Assembly (NCBI RefSeq): GCF_049846925.1
Contig: NZ_JBNCMT010000030.1
Span: 6,007 to 70,006 of the forward strand
Direction of reading: 5' to 3'
From: Brevibacillus_H sp049846925
GTDB taxonomy: Bacteria > Bacillota > Bacilli > Brevibacillales > Brevibacillaceae
DNA: 64,000 nt
Position numbers and translations under genes: made by a program. Below the pieces are notes generated by a model. The model saw only the letters and a program-made list of their open reading frames with translations, ran no database searches and was not told where the DNA came from. Of the stretch, positions 42,913 to 51,789 are shown piece after piece. Position 1 is the first letter of the stretch, and every line of letters starts with the position of its first letter.

Positions 42913-44280
42913 ATGCTCTCACTTTTCAAGCCAGCTCCGCCTATTGACAGGTTGCCCGAAGAAAAAATTGATTCTGAGTACAAGAAACTCAGACTTCAAG
43001 TTTTTCTGGGAATCTTCATTGGTTACGCAGCGTATTATTTAATTCGAAAAAACTTTTCGCTTGCTATGCCCTACTTGATCGAAGAAGGATATACCAAAGC
43101 GGAGCTCGGTTTTGCGCTATCTGCCATTGCCATTTCTTACGGAATCAGTAAATTTGTGATGGCCACCATTTCGGACCGAAGTAATCCAAGGATGTTCTTG
43201 CCTGCCGGGCTAATTCTATCTGCAATCATTAGTTTACTATTAGGTTTTGTGCCTTTCTTCACCTCATCTGTAGCTATTATGTTTATCATGCTGTTTTTAA
43301 ATGGTTGGTTTCAGGGAATGGGATGGCCGCCATCAGGTCGTATTCTTGTTCATTGGTTTAGTGTAAATGAAAGAGGAAATAAAACAGCAATATGGAACGT
43401 AGCGCATAATGTTGGAGGAGGATTAATGGCACCGCTTGCTGGTATAGGTGTTGCTATATGGGCTGGAATTGCCGGAAGCTCCGCCGCCGGGTATGAAGGC
43501 GTTTTTATTCTACCCGCTCTAGTAGCCATTATTGTTGCCATCATTTCTTACTTCTTGTTGCGAGATACACCACAATCTGCAGGATTACCGTCAATTGAAG
43601 AGTACCGCGATGATTATCCAAGTGCTACGAAAAAAACGTTCGAAACTGAATTAACTACGAAAGAAATTCTCTTCAAATATGTTTTAAATAATAAATGGGT
43701 TTGGGCCATCGCCATTGCCAACGTTTTTGTTTACTTCGTTAGATATGGTGTATTAGACTGGGCACCAACCTACTTAAGTGAAGAAAAAGGTTTCAGTATG
43801 AGCAAGACAAGCTTTGCCTATTTCTTATATGAATGGGCAGGTATCCCAGGAACGCTTTTGTGTGGCTGGATCTCAGACAAGCTGTTTAAAGGACGCCGTG
43901 GACCTGCTGGATTTGTATTTATGCTAGGGGTATTGGTTGCCGTTCTTGTTTACTGGTTTAATCCTGCAGGTAACCCAACTATCGATATGCTATGCTTAAT
44001 TGCAATTGGCTTCTTAATTTATGGTCCGGTCATGTTAATTGGTCTGCAAGCACTTGATTTTGTTCCCAAAAAAGCTGCCGGTACTGCAGCAGGACTAACT
44101 GGATTATTTGGTTACCTGGGCGGTACTGTAACAGCTAATGCTTTAATGGGTGTCATCGTAGATGCATCTGGTTGGAATGCAGGATTTATTTTATTAACAG
44201 CTTCTTGTGCACTTGCAGCCATCATCTTTGCCCTTACTTGGAATGTGCGCGGACAAGAAGTAGTAAAAAATCATCATTAA
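42913..44280 (+). CDS. glpT: glycerol-3-phosphate transporter (organophosphate:phosphate antiporter)
   Basis: 455 aa, 12 membrane segments. N-terminus YKKLRLQVFLGIFIGYAAYYLIRKNFSLAMPYL contains the conserved phosphate-site Arg; FQGMGWPPSGRILVHWFS and WNVAHNVGGG are OPA signatures. It imports glycerol-3-phosphate in exchange for phosphate. AAGGAGG precedes the ATG. A leader terminator and a cre-like site suggest GlpP and CcpA control. No glpQ follows, unlike B. subtilis glpTQ. Confidence 0.92.
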   Translation: MLSLFKPAPPIDRLPEEKIDSEYKKLRLQVFLGIFIGYAAYYLIRKNFSLAMPYLIEEGYTKAELGFALSAIAISYGISKFVMATISDRSNPRMFLPAGLILSAIISLLLGFVPFFTSSVAIMFIMLFLNGWFQGMGWPPSGRILVHWFSVNERGNKTAIWNVAHNVGGGLMAPLAGIGVAIWAGIAGSSAAGYEGVFILPALVAIIVAIISYFLLRDTPQSAGLPSIEEYRDDYPSATKKTFETELTTKEILFKYVLNNKWVWAIAIANVFVYFVRYGVLDWAPTYLSEEKGFSMSKTSFAYFLYEWAGIPGTLLCGWISDKLFKGRRGPAGFVFMLGVLVAVLVYWFNPAGNPTIDMLCLIAIGFLIYGPVMLIGLQALDFVPKKAAGTAAGLTGLFGYLGGTVTANALMGVIVDASGWNAGFILLTASCALAAIIFALTWNVRGQEVVKNHH

Positions 44281-44294
44281 TCGTAAAAGACAAA

Positions 44295-44320
44295 AGCCCA
44301 GGTACCATTGTACTTGGGCT
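44295..44320. terminator. bidirectional terminator after glpT
   Basis: AGCCCAGGTAC and GTACTTGGGCT form an 11-position stem with a 4-nt loop and one mismatch; the minus side has a TTTTGTCTTTT tail. Confidence 0.8.
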
Positions 44321-44337
44321 GATTTATATGCAGTATT

Positions 44338-45963
44338 TTATGAACCGAAGTAAACAACTCCATTCGTACCATCCACCGTGACTTGATCCCCTTCCTTTAC
44401 GATAGATGTTGCTACCTTTGTTCCAACCACTGCAGGAAGTTTATATTCCCTGGCAACGATGCTGGCATGCGACAGAATACCACCAGCATCGGTTACGAGG
44501 GCTCCCGCAATTGAAAATAAAACCGTCCACGAAGGTGGTGCCGTTTTACACAAGAGGATATCGCCCTTTTCAAGCTTAGAGAAATCTTCCTGCCCGTAAA
44601 TGACCTTGACCTTTCCCGTATACAATCCCGCAGAAGCAGCATATCCCTTGAAGGATTTGGTTTGATTGACTATTACGTTCTGGGACATTCCAAAAATCCG
44701 TTCAATTACCGGATCAGGCGGTAAATTGGGTGGGGTACCAAAGAATGGCTTCGGCTGTAGGCTCAGAAAATGTTGATATCTTTTTTTATTCTGCCGAACG
44801 ACCTCATCGAGAGCTCTCGGCTCAAATAAAGCTTCAAGCAAATCGTCTAGGTATAAATAGAAAATATCCTCATCACATGCAATAATCTGATGCTGAACCA
44901 AGGTGCGCCCTACATTTTTAAGGAAGTATCGTGATTTTGCAGCCAACATCGCATCAATATAAAAATGATGATCCTCGTCAACACCCCAACAGTTTAATGC
45001 CCAATTGTACATAGTATGAAGCTGGTTTGTCATATCCCCAGCAGGAAGACGTTCGAACAGATCGTTCACTTTTGCTTTGCGTTCAGCAATCACTTGATTG
45101 AACTGTCCATCGAAATCGTAATCGATTTGAACGTAGTTCTTAATCATTGACAGGGCAATGGCTGGATTCTCAAACCATGTCTCTTCCGTGAACTCATGAG
45201 TGCGAGTCGTTCGGTGACCATAGATACTTAAGAAATCCTCAAAATCCTTCAGAAATTCCCTTCCCTCCGTGGAAAGACCCAGCGTTTCGATTGGATTCTT
45301 GGATGAAGTAAGCAGAGAGCATAGAACGGCAGAGGATTTCACTTGCTTGGCTAATAACCATAACCCACGATCGGTTTCGAGGGACATATTCATTACCCCC
45401 TGCATGAAATCGTAGATCTCCTTTGTGTCCTTTGCCCCGGTCACCTGCCTGTAAACTTCCTCCAATGCAATCACCAAAGATATTCTGGGAATGACGATTT
45501 CAAAGTGGTATTGCCATGCTTTCGTATAGAAGTGCTGTAGTTCTTCTACATAGTGCAAGGCTTCTTTCAGCGATAAATACCCAACAGATCGTTCAAACAA
45601 CTTCTGATAAAATGGCATAAAGAATTCATTCACGAGGCGATCCATATTCGACTTGATCTGAGGAAAAGACGCCTCCATTATTTTCTTATGCTTGATAATC
45701 CTCTCTTCATATGGCTCTGGGTGAAGAGGCATCGTTTGATAATAATAGCCATGATCGGACTTGACTAAAAATTGCGTAATTGGCATTTTCATGTTTTCAA
45801 ATGCCCTTTTTGTTCCTGTTGTTACGGCTGGTATCATAAAAGAGGCAAACAATGGCGTAAGTGGTTTGAAGAAGTGAGTATCATCTAGCATCCAAAATCT
45901 TTGCTGTTTTTCACTTTCGCCCAGTATCAAGGTTTTCTTCCATTCTGATAAATGGGTACTCAT
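44338..45963 (-). CDS. PEP-utilising enzyme, substrate plus swivelling His domain (rifampin-phosphotransferase-like)
   Basis: 541 aa. The N-terminal ~400 residues (FWMLDDTHFFKPLTPLFASF) resemble the rifampin-binding domain of RPH enzymes. The C-terminal 80 residues are the mobile domain: TDAGGILSHASIVAREYKLPAVVGT contains the phosphorylatable His. AAAGGAG lies before the ATG. The ATP-grasp half is encoded separately 11 nt upstream, so the pair would together make one RPH/PEP-synthase-like enzyme. Whether it modifies an antibiotic or another molecule is open. Confidence 0.8.
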   Translation of the reverse strand: MSTHLSEWKKTLILGESEKQQRFWMLDDTHFFKPLTPLFASFMIPAVTTGTKRAFENMKMPITQFLVKSDHGYYYQTMPLHPEPYEERIIKHKKIMEASFPQIKSNMDRLVNEFFMPFYQKLFERSVGYLSLKEALHYVEELQHFYTKAWQYHFEIVIPRISLVIALEEVYRQVTGAKDTKEIYDFMQGVMNMSLETDRGLWLLAKQVKSSAVLCSLLTSSKNPIETLGLSTEGREFLKDFEDFLSIYGHRTTRTHEFTEETWFENPAIALSMIKNYVQIDYDFDGQFNQVIAERKAKVNDLFERLPAGDMTNQLHTMYNWALNCWGVDEDHHFYIDAMLAAKSRYFLKNVGRTLVQHQIIACDEDIFYLYLDDLLEALFEPRALDEVVRQNKKRYQHFLSLQPKPFFGTPPNLPPDPVIERIFGMSQNVIVNQTKSFKGYAASAGLYTGKVKVIYGQEDFSKLEKGDILLCKTAPPSWTVLFSIAGALVTDAGGILSHASIVAREYKLPAVVGTKVATSIVKEGDQVTVDGTNGVVYFGS

Positions 45964-45974
45964 TCTTTTCTCCT

Positions 45975-46823
45975 TTAGGTTGTAATCTGTCTTGCTTGCA
46001 GAATATAGAGTTTTCCTTGTTTGTACGCAAATTCAAGATCAACGGGATGACCAAAAAGCGTTTCAATGGCCACGGTTACTTTCTGCAATTCATGCAACTG
46101 TTCACTACGCAAACTAAAACTCGATTTTTCTTCAGGGGTCGTTGCGACTGAATGTGTCCCATCCTGCTTGTGGACAATCTTGCACTCTTTTTCGCCCAGT
46201 ACCATTTTACGAATCGATGTGCCTTGTTTTGAGAGGATGAAAAAGTCTGGGGTAACAAGGCCGGAACCTACTGCCTCACCCAATCCAAAATTCGAATTGA
46301 TTACAATTTCATTTCCATTTCCTGTAATAGGGTTTTTACTAAAAATAACCCCGGCTACATCTGCATTTACTAATTCCTGAACAATTATGGACATTGCTGG
46401 TGCCTCGTCAACTTGAGAGAATCTCTGTGTCAGGTACGATTGGGCATGATCCTGATAAATCGAAAGCCAACATCGCTTGATCGATTCTAGTAAATTATCC
46501 GAAGTAATAGATAGAATCGTTTCATATTGTCCGGCAAACGAGGCCAGCTCCAGGTCTTCTGTGGCGCAGGAAGAGCGAACGACCACAGGAGGGGTCACAT
46601 ATTTTTGATACGCTTCCTCAATTTCTTGACGCAATAGCTCAGAAATAATCAAATGTGGTCCCTGATTTTTATGATGGATAAGCTCAAACGCATATGACTT
46701 GATGATAAAACCTTTGGGAACAGGGAATTGCGACTGATACAGAAGCACAAGGTTTTTGGCCTTTCCGCCAATAGCATCCTCTGCTTGCGCTTCTGAAAAT
46801 GGAATGATCCTACGCAGAAACAA
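45975..46823 (-). CDS. PEP/pyruvate-binding (ATP-grasp) domain protein
   Basis: 282 aa starting at TTG 46823 (GGGAG upstream). Residues 10-35 (AIGGKAKNLVLLYQSQFPVPKGFII) and VRSSCATEDLELASFAGQYETIL are PpsA/RPH ATP-binding motifs, followed by VQELVNADVAGVIFSKNPITGNGNEIVINSNFGLGEAVGSG and the metal/ATP segment DLEFAYKQGKLYILQARQIT. It corresponds to the N-terminal domain of PEP synthase or RPH only. Read with the next gene it forms a split enzyme. Confidence 0.82.
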   Translation of the reverse strand: MFLRRIIPFSEAQAEDAIGGKAKNLVLLYQSQFPVPKGFIIKSYAFELIHHKNQGPHLIISELLRQEIEEAYQKYVTPPVVVRSSCATEDLELASFAGQYETILSITSDNLLESIKRCWLSIYQDHAQSYLTQRFSQVDEAPAMSIIVQELVNADVAGVIFSKNPITGNGNEIVINSNFGLGEAVGSGLVTPDFFILSKQGTSIRKMVLGEKECKIVHKQDGTHSVATTPEEKSSFSLRSEQLHELQKVTVAIETLFGHPVDLEFAYKQGKLYILQARQITT

Positions 46824-46993
46824 ACACTCCCTACTTGTAATTCATACTAAGGATAATTGTACGTGAAATGATGCAGGTCATCTATCAGGTGAATGACGTA
46901 GTTATTGTTTTTTAGCTTTTGTATATACATGTAAGAACAGGAAATATAAAGGGAAAAGTTGTATCACGAGGAATTTATTACTTGAGATATCGA

Positions 46994-49987
46994 ATGAACC
47001 ACGACTTCTCGGGGAAGGATTGTTTTCCAAAAATGACAGAAATGAAATCACCGATTGTTGAGAGAGAGAAACACGTAACCCAGATTTCTGCAATGATTGC
47101 TAACCTGGTAGATGGAAAGGGCTCTATTGTTACTATCATGGGAGAGCCTGGTATTGGGAAAACCCGGCTCTCCCAGGAAATCATGAATATAGCAAGTGAA
47201 CATCGATGCAAAGTCTTTCATGGCCGCTCTTACTCTGTCGGGAGTGATACTGCATATACACCGATTATCGAAATGTGTAATCAGAATTTCAGAGGTGTAG
47301 ATTCAGAGAAAGTAACCACGTGGACGAAAGACCTGCCCGACTTAGGGAAACTGTTTCGCCGTTTTCAGTTCCCTGAGCCACCAAAAGTAGGCGATCCTGC
47401 ATTAGAAAAGACACGTCTGTTTGAATCATTGGTCTGTCTTGTGGAAAGAATGGCGGAAGGACAACCACTTGTAATTATTCAGGATGATTTGCATTTTGCT
47501 GATCCTGCTTCCCTGGAATTTCTCCATTACTTGAGCCGTGGAATGAATAACTCGCCTCTGTTACTGGTGTTAACCATTGATACGTTTGGTCTATCTATTA
47601 ATACACCTGCGAGTAACTTTATTCAATCCTTACGTAAAGAAGAATTTTTTAAAGAATTCCACCTTGACCGCCTGAGTGAACAGGGAGTCACCCGTCTGGT
47701 TACAAACCGACTGGGTACAGCCTTACCGGATGGCTTTATTGCTTTCATTATGAAACATTCTGAAGGAGTACCTTTGTTTATTGATGAATTACTCCTTTCG
47801 CTGCTTGAAACAGGTGTATTATCGATGCAAGACGGGGCCTGGATTCTCTCAATTAACTCAATCGAAACCATTCCCTATCGAATTAAAGAGCTGATTAAAG
47901 GGCGTATTCAAAGAATTAATTCCAGTGATCAAAAAGTCCTCCTCTATGCTGCCATATCGAAGGGGACTGTATCCCACCGAATCCTCCATCGTCTCACACA
48001 AATGAGTGAGGATGATTTTTTATTATCCATCCAAAAGCTCAAATCTGCAGGACTTATTTTTGAAGAAATTCAAGAGATGGAGGTACATTACGGTATCTAC
48101 CATGCTTTAGTAAAGGAAGTTGTTTTTGACGAGCTCCCCATTATGGTTCGTCGGCGTGCATATAAGTTTTTCATTGAAGTACTGGAGGAGAGCAGCTTTA
48201 ATGATGTAGAGCTTTTGGCTCATTTGTACTATGGTGCTGGGCCTGAAGCAGATCCTGCTCGCACCATAATGGTATTCCTCCAGGAAGCAGAGAGATCCCT
48301 TTTGCTGCACGCTTATGCATCTGCCGCAAAGTATTATAAGGCTGTCCTGGAGATGATCCAAACCAAAAAGATGACAGAGGAAAAAAGCCGAATACCTTTC
48401 CTCCTCAAACGCCTGGGAGAAGCTCATAAAATGTTGGGAGAACGCAGTGAGGCCCAGCGATATTGTCTGGAGGCGATACGCACGTATGTTCAATATGACG
48501 ACCAGATAGAAATTGCACGCTTGCACGGGTTATTATCGAATATTTTTTGGGAATCAGGAGAAATCGAGCAGTCCCTGCAATATTTAGAAGATGGTTTGGC
48601 TATCGCTAGAAGACTATCTGACTCCCCTGAAATCCGCTACAAACTTTTGCATACAAGTCTGATCTTTTTAAGCAGACTCAAACGATCAGAGGAATATTAC
48701 CAGGTTTATGAAGAGATTCAAGAGGTTCACAAGCTGGTTGGAACGCCCCAAGCCGCCGCACAAGCAAAAGTTGCGGAAATCGATTATTGGACGTCCTACG
48801 TCTACAAAGAAAATTACATGCCTGGTAGGGTTCGATTATTGATTGAAGAGCTTGGAAAGATGGAGGTTGAGGATGAGACGCTGTTTCGTGGTTGCTTCGT
48901 AAGTGCTATTAATTTTATCTTCTGCGGTCAATACGAATTAAGCAGAATCTATTCACAGAAAGCCTTGGAAGTTTCTAAGCAAATGCGTATTCTGGAATAC
49001 GAGATCCGCAGTTACTGGATACAGGCTCTCGCAGATCTCTTAAGCGGTAATTGGAAATTGGCTTTACCCAAAATTGAGATGAGCTTCGCTAAAGCAAGGA
49101 GAATCGACGTTGGCAGGCCGTTAATCTATGCACATATTACCAAAGGGATCGTTTATGCATGGATGGGAAATTTCACGGAAGCCCAGCTTTGCCTTGATGA
49201 AATGAAGCGTCTTGTTCCTGCCTTTCCTACAAAAGACGGGCACGTAATGGATATGCTCGCTCCGACCGAGATGATGATTGCCTTGGGTACAGAAAGAGCA
49301 GCGGAGTTCTATGAATTGATGAATCGAACTCAACCCTATTACGTGGCACTTCCTTTTTTAAATATGGCCTTGTGGGGAGAGATTCAATTGTCCGCCGGTG
49401 ATCAAATGGGGGCTTTGGAAACGGCCAAGGAACTTTTGCTTGGCAAGATGGAAGAAAATCTTTTCTCTTGGGCTTTAGGAGAACGATTACTTAGTAAGGT
49501 CCATTTTGCCTTAGGAAACAAGGAGTCCTCGTTGATCCACATCCATGAAGCAGCCAACTATTTCAAAGCACTAAACATACCCTTAGAATATGCACGATCA
49601 ATACGTATCCATGCCGACATGATACTGGAGGACGATCCAGAAGAAGCCAAAAATAAATTACTTCAATGTATGGAGATATTTGAACATCTGGATGCTGACT
49701 ATGATTTGCACATGACGCAAGCAATTATGAAAAAACTTGGAGTCCGCTTTCCTAAACCTGGCACGAAGAGCTCTGCGAACAAAGAAACAGAATTGAGTAA
49801 GAGAGAAATGGAAGTTGCCCGTTTGGTTGCGGAAGGATTAACAAACATCGAAATTGCGGAATCTCTAATCATTAGTCCACGGACTGTAAGTACCCATCTT
49901 GAAAAAATCTACAGGCGACTTGATATCAACTCCAGAGCCTCCCTGGTTAAATATTTGATGAATTACGATCAGTCACTTGAAAAATAA
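46994..49987 (+). CDS. LAL-type LuxR transcriptional regulator with AAA_16 domain
   Basis: About 997 aa; the start is uncertain, with ATG 46994, ATG 47033 or an upstream TTG at 46919, none with a good ribosome site. Near the N-terminus PIVEREKHVTQI then TIMGEPGIGKTRLSQEIM is Walker A and VIIQDDLHFADPASLEFL is Walker B. A long TPR-like helical region follows. C-terminal HTH: LSKREMEVARLVAEGLTNIEIAESLIISPRTVSTHLEKIYRRLDINSRASLVKYL. MalT-like STAND activators bind an inducer and ATP. Divergent from the split PEP enzyme and upstream of the hemerythrin operon. Confidence 0.85.
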   Translation: MNHDFSGKDCFPKMTEMKSPIVEREKHVTQISAMIANLVDGKGSIVTIMGEPGIGKTRLSQEIMNIASEHRCKVFHGRSYSVGSDTAYTPIIEMCNQNFRGVDSEKVTTWTKDLPDLGKLFRRFQFPEPPKVGDPALEKTRLFESLVCLVERMAEGQPLVIIQDDLHFADPASLEFLHYLSRGMNNSPLLLVLTIDTFGLSINTPASNFIQSLRKEEFFKEFHLDRLSEQGVTRLVTNRLGTALPDGFIAFIMKHSEGVPLFIDELLLSLLETGVLSMQDGAWILSINSIETIPYRIKELIKGRIQRINSSDQKVLLYAAISKGTVSHRILHRLTQMSEDDFLLSIQKLKSAGLIFEEIQEMEVHYGIYHALVKEVVFDELPIMVRRRAYKFFIEVLEESSFNDVELLAHLYYGAGPEADPARTIMVFLQEAERSLLLHAYASAAKYYKAVLEMIQTKKMTEEKSRIPFLLKRLGEAHKMLGERSEAQRYCLEAIRTYVQYDDQIEIARLHGLLSNIFWESGEIEQSLQYLEDGLAIARRLSDSPEIRYKLLHTSLIFLSRLKRSEEYYQVYEEIQEVHKLVGTPQAAAQAKVAEIDYWTSYVYKENYMPGRVRLLIEELGKMEVEDETLFRGCFVSAINFIFCGQYELSRIYSQKALEVSKQMRILEYEIRSYWIQALADLLSGNWKLALPKIEMSFAKARRIDVGRPLIYAHITKGIVYAWMGNFTEAQLCLDEMKRLVPAFPTKDGHVMDMLAPTEMMIALGTERAAEFYELMNRTQPYYVALPFLNMALWGEIQLSAGDQMGALETAKELLLGKMEENLFSWALGERLLSKVHFALGNKESSLIHIHEAANYFKALNIPLEYARSIRIHADMILEDDPEEAKNKLLQCMEIFEHLDADYDLHMTQAIMKKLGVRFPKPGTKSSANKETELSKREMEVARLVAEGLTNIEIAESLIISPRTVSTHLEKIYRRLDINSRASLVKYLMNYDQSLEK

Positions 49988-50008
49988 TCAAAACCCATTA
50001 CTGAGGAT

Positions 50009-50046
50009 AGCCGCTACTCACCCGACCTAGTCTGGTAGTAGCGGCT
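50009..50046 (+). terminator. terminator after the LuxR gene
   Basis: AGCCGCTAC and GTAGCGGCT form a 9-bp stem with a 20-nt loop. Confidence 0.6.
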
Positions 50047-50074
50047 TATTACGTATTAACGGTGTAAAAAGCAA

Positions 50075-50110
50075 AAATTACGTAATTCAAATGAAATGAA
50101 TACGTAATTT
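50075..50110 (+). promoter_or_regulatory. inverted repeat before the hemerythrin operon
   Basis: AAATTACGTAATTCA (50075-50089) and TGAATACGTAATTT (50097-50110) face each other over 7 nt and differ by one inserted base. It is a candidate target of the LuxR regulator just upstream. Confidence 0.5.
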
Positions 50111-50196
50111 ACTCGATTCTCTCCTAATTTCAATGATGGTACTTTATTCATGTGAACGAATGTTCCATAAATAATAAACACAAAGGAGAGTTAAAC

Positions 50197-50892
50197 ATGT
50201 TAGGTCGTTTTGATATTTATGCTCAAGTGCACAAGGGTATCCGCCTGGCATTAAGCGGTTTATGTTATCAAGCAGGATCGGTAGATGGTTCTGATAAGGA
50301 AAGAGTGAATTCATTTGTTGAAGAGTTTCGGCGGATCGTGCTCATTCTAGATGCCCACTCGAGAGATGAGGATACGCATCTGAATGAAGCCTATGAAAAA
50401 TATGCACCTGAGACGTTGCATCAATTGGAGGAACAGCACAGTGTATTGGAACTAAAGCTTGAGAAGCTTATTGAACTTGTGGATCAGTTGGATATGAATA
50501 AGCAAGATCCCTCCCACCATCAGAAGATCTGGTACCAAATTGGTAAAGATTTGAACCGCTTTACCGCTGATTACTTGATCCATCTTCAACACGAAGAGGG
50601 ACCTGGAATGGAGGCGTTATGGGAGAATTTGAGTGATGACCAGTTAAAAGTAATCTCTATAAATATTCGTTCATCCATTCCGCCGCAAGTGATGTCGATT
50701 TTTATGCACTATATGATTCCAGCGATCAGCCATCTGGATCGGGTAGGGATGTTTAGCGAAATGAAGAAATTTGCACCGAAAGAAGCGTATGCAGGAATGT
50801 TGGGATTAGCAGAGTCTCGCTTGGATCAAAAAGCCTGGTTGCAACTGCAAGCCGCACTGGAAGAAAACAAAACAGAAAGGATTGGGTTATAG
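50197..50892 (+). CDS. hemerythrin-like domain protein
   Basis: 231 aa from the ATG at 50197 (AAAGGAGAG upstream). HKGIRLALSG, LDAHSRDEDTHLNEAYE, EEQHSVLELKLE and IHLQHEEGPGMEALW supply the His/Glu metal ligands of a four-helix hemerythrin fold, covering residues 1-150. The C-terminal 80 residues are a helical extension. It could bind oxygen or NO or serve as a diiron stress protein. It forms an operon with the NmrA-like gene 3 nt on. Confidence 0.78.
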   Translation: MLGRFDIYAQVHKGIRLALSGLCYQAGSVDGSDKERVNSFVEEFRRIVLILDAHSRDEDTHLNEAYEKYAPETLHQLEEQHSVLELKLEKLIELVDQLDMNKQDPSHHQKIWYQIGKDLNRFTADYLIHLQHEEGPGMEALWENLSDDQLKVISINIRSSIPPQVMSIFMHYMIPAISHLDRVGMFSEMKKFAPKEAYAGMLGLAESRLDQKAWLQLQAALEENKTERIGL

Positions 50893-50895
50893 GTT

Positions 50896-51762
50896 ATGAA
50901 TGTTCTGGTTATTGGAGGTACAGGTACTGTAGGAAGTCATCTGGTTCCGGAGCTTCTCAACCGCAATGCTTCCGTCCGCATCCTTTCACGGAATCCAGTC
51001 AATTCGCAGCATTTGTATGAAAATGCAGAGTGGGTTCAAGGGGATTTGGAAGCCCCTGAGTGCTTAGATCGGGCATTCGATCAAATGGATGCCGTTTTTC
51101 TCTTAATCGGTATGTCCAGGACCGAAACGAGCCAGGCAATTACAGCAATTGATGCGGCCAAAAATGCTGGTGTTTCCAAAATCGTCTACTTGTCGGCGCC
51201 ACTATATGACCATATGATACACATCCCTCATATAAGAAGTAAGATTAGGATCGAAGACGCAATAAAGCAATCAGGCATGAAATACACGATTTTACGACCA
51301 AATAACTTCTTTCAAAATGATTACTCGTTTCGTGAAGCAATTCTTCAATACGGAATTTATCCTCAACCACTTGGCTCGGTAGGATTGCACCGAGTGGATA
51401 CAGGTGATATCGCTTATGCAGCCGCAAATGCACTTCTTCTTAGCGGATATGAAGGAAAGACTTACCCCCTGTATGGAACCGAAGTGTTAACAGGAGAAGC
51501 AATTGCTGAAACCTATAGTCGCCATATGGGCACTACTGTACGGTATGCCGGAGATAATCTAGATGCATGGTATCAGCAAGCGGTTACGATGCTGCCTGAA
51601 TGGCTTGCTCAAGATTTTCGGGTTATGTACGAAAGTTTTCAGCAATTGGGTTGCTTAGGCACGGAACAGGACTTCCTGCTCCAACGAGAACTGTTGCAGC
51701 GTGATCCTCGTTCCTTTGACAAATTCGTAGAAGAAACCGTTGCTCGGTGGAAAAGTGAATGA
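50896..51762 (+). CDS. NmrA-like NAD(P)-binding protein
   Basis: 288 aa. N-terminal Rossmann GGTGTVGSHLVPELLNRNASVRILSRNP, then KNAGVSKIVYLSAP and KYTILRPNNFFQND typical of NmrA/HSCARG atypical SDRs. These either sense NADP redox state or reduce quinones (QorB). It follows the hemerythrin gene by 3 nt, so a redox-stress role fits. Confidence 0.85.
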   Translation: MNVLVIGGTGTVGSHLVPELLNRNASVRILSRNPVNSQHLYENAEWVQGDLEAPECLDRAFDQMDAVFLLIGMSRTETSQAITAIDAAKNAGVSKIVYLSAPLYDHMIHIPHIRSKIRIEDAIKQSGMKYTILRPNNFFQNDYSFREAILQYGIYPQPLGSVGLHRVDTGDIAYAAANALLLSGYEGKTYPLYGTEVLTGEAIAETYSRHMGTTVRYAGDNLDAWYQQAVTMLPEWLAQDFRVMYESFQQLGCLGTEQDFLLQRELLQRDPRSFDKFVEETVARWKSE

Positions 51763-51789
51763 TTTTTTTACAATGGAATGGGTGGAAAT

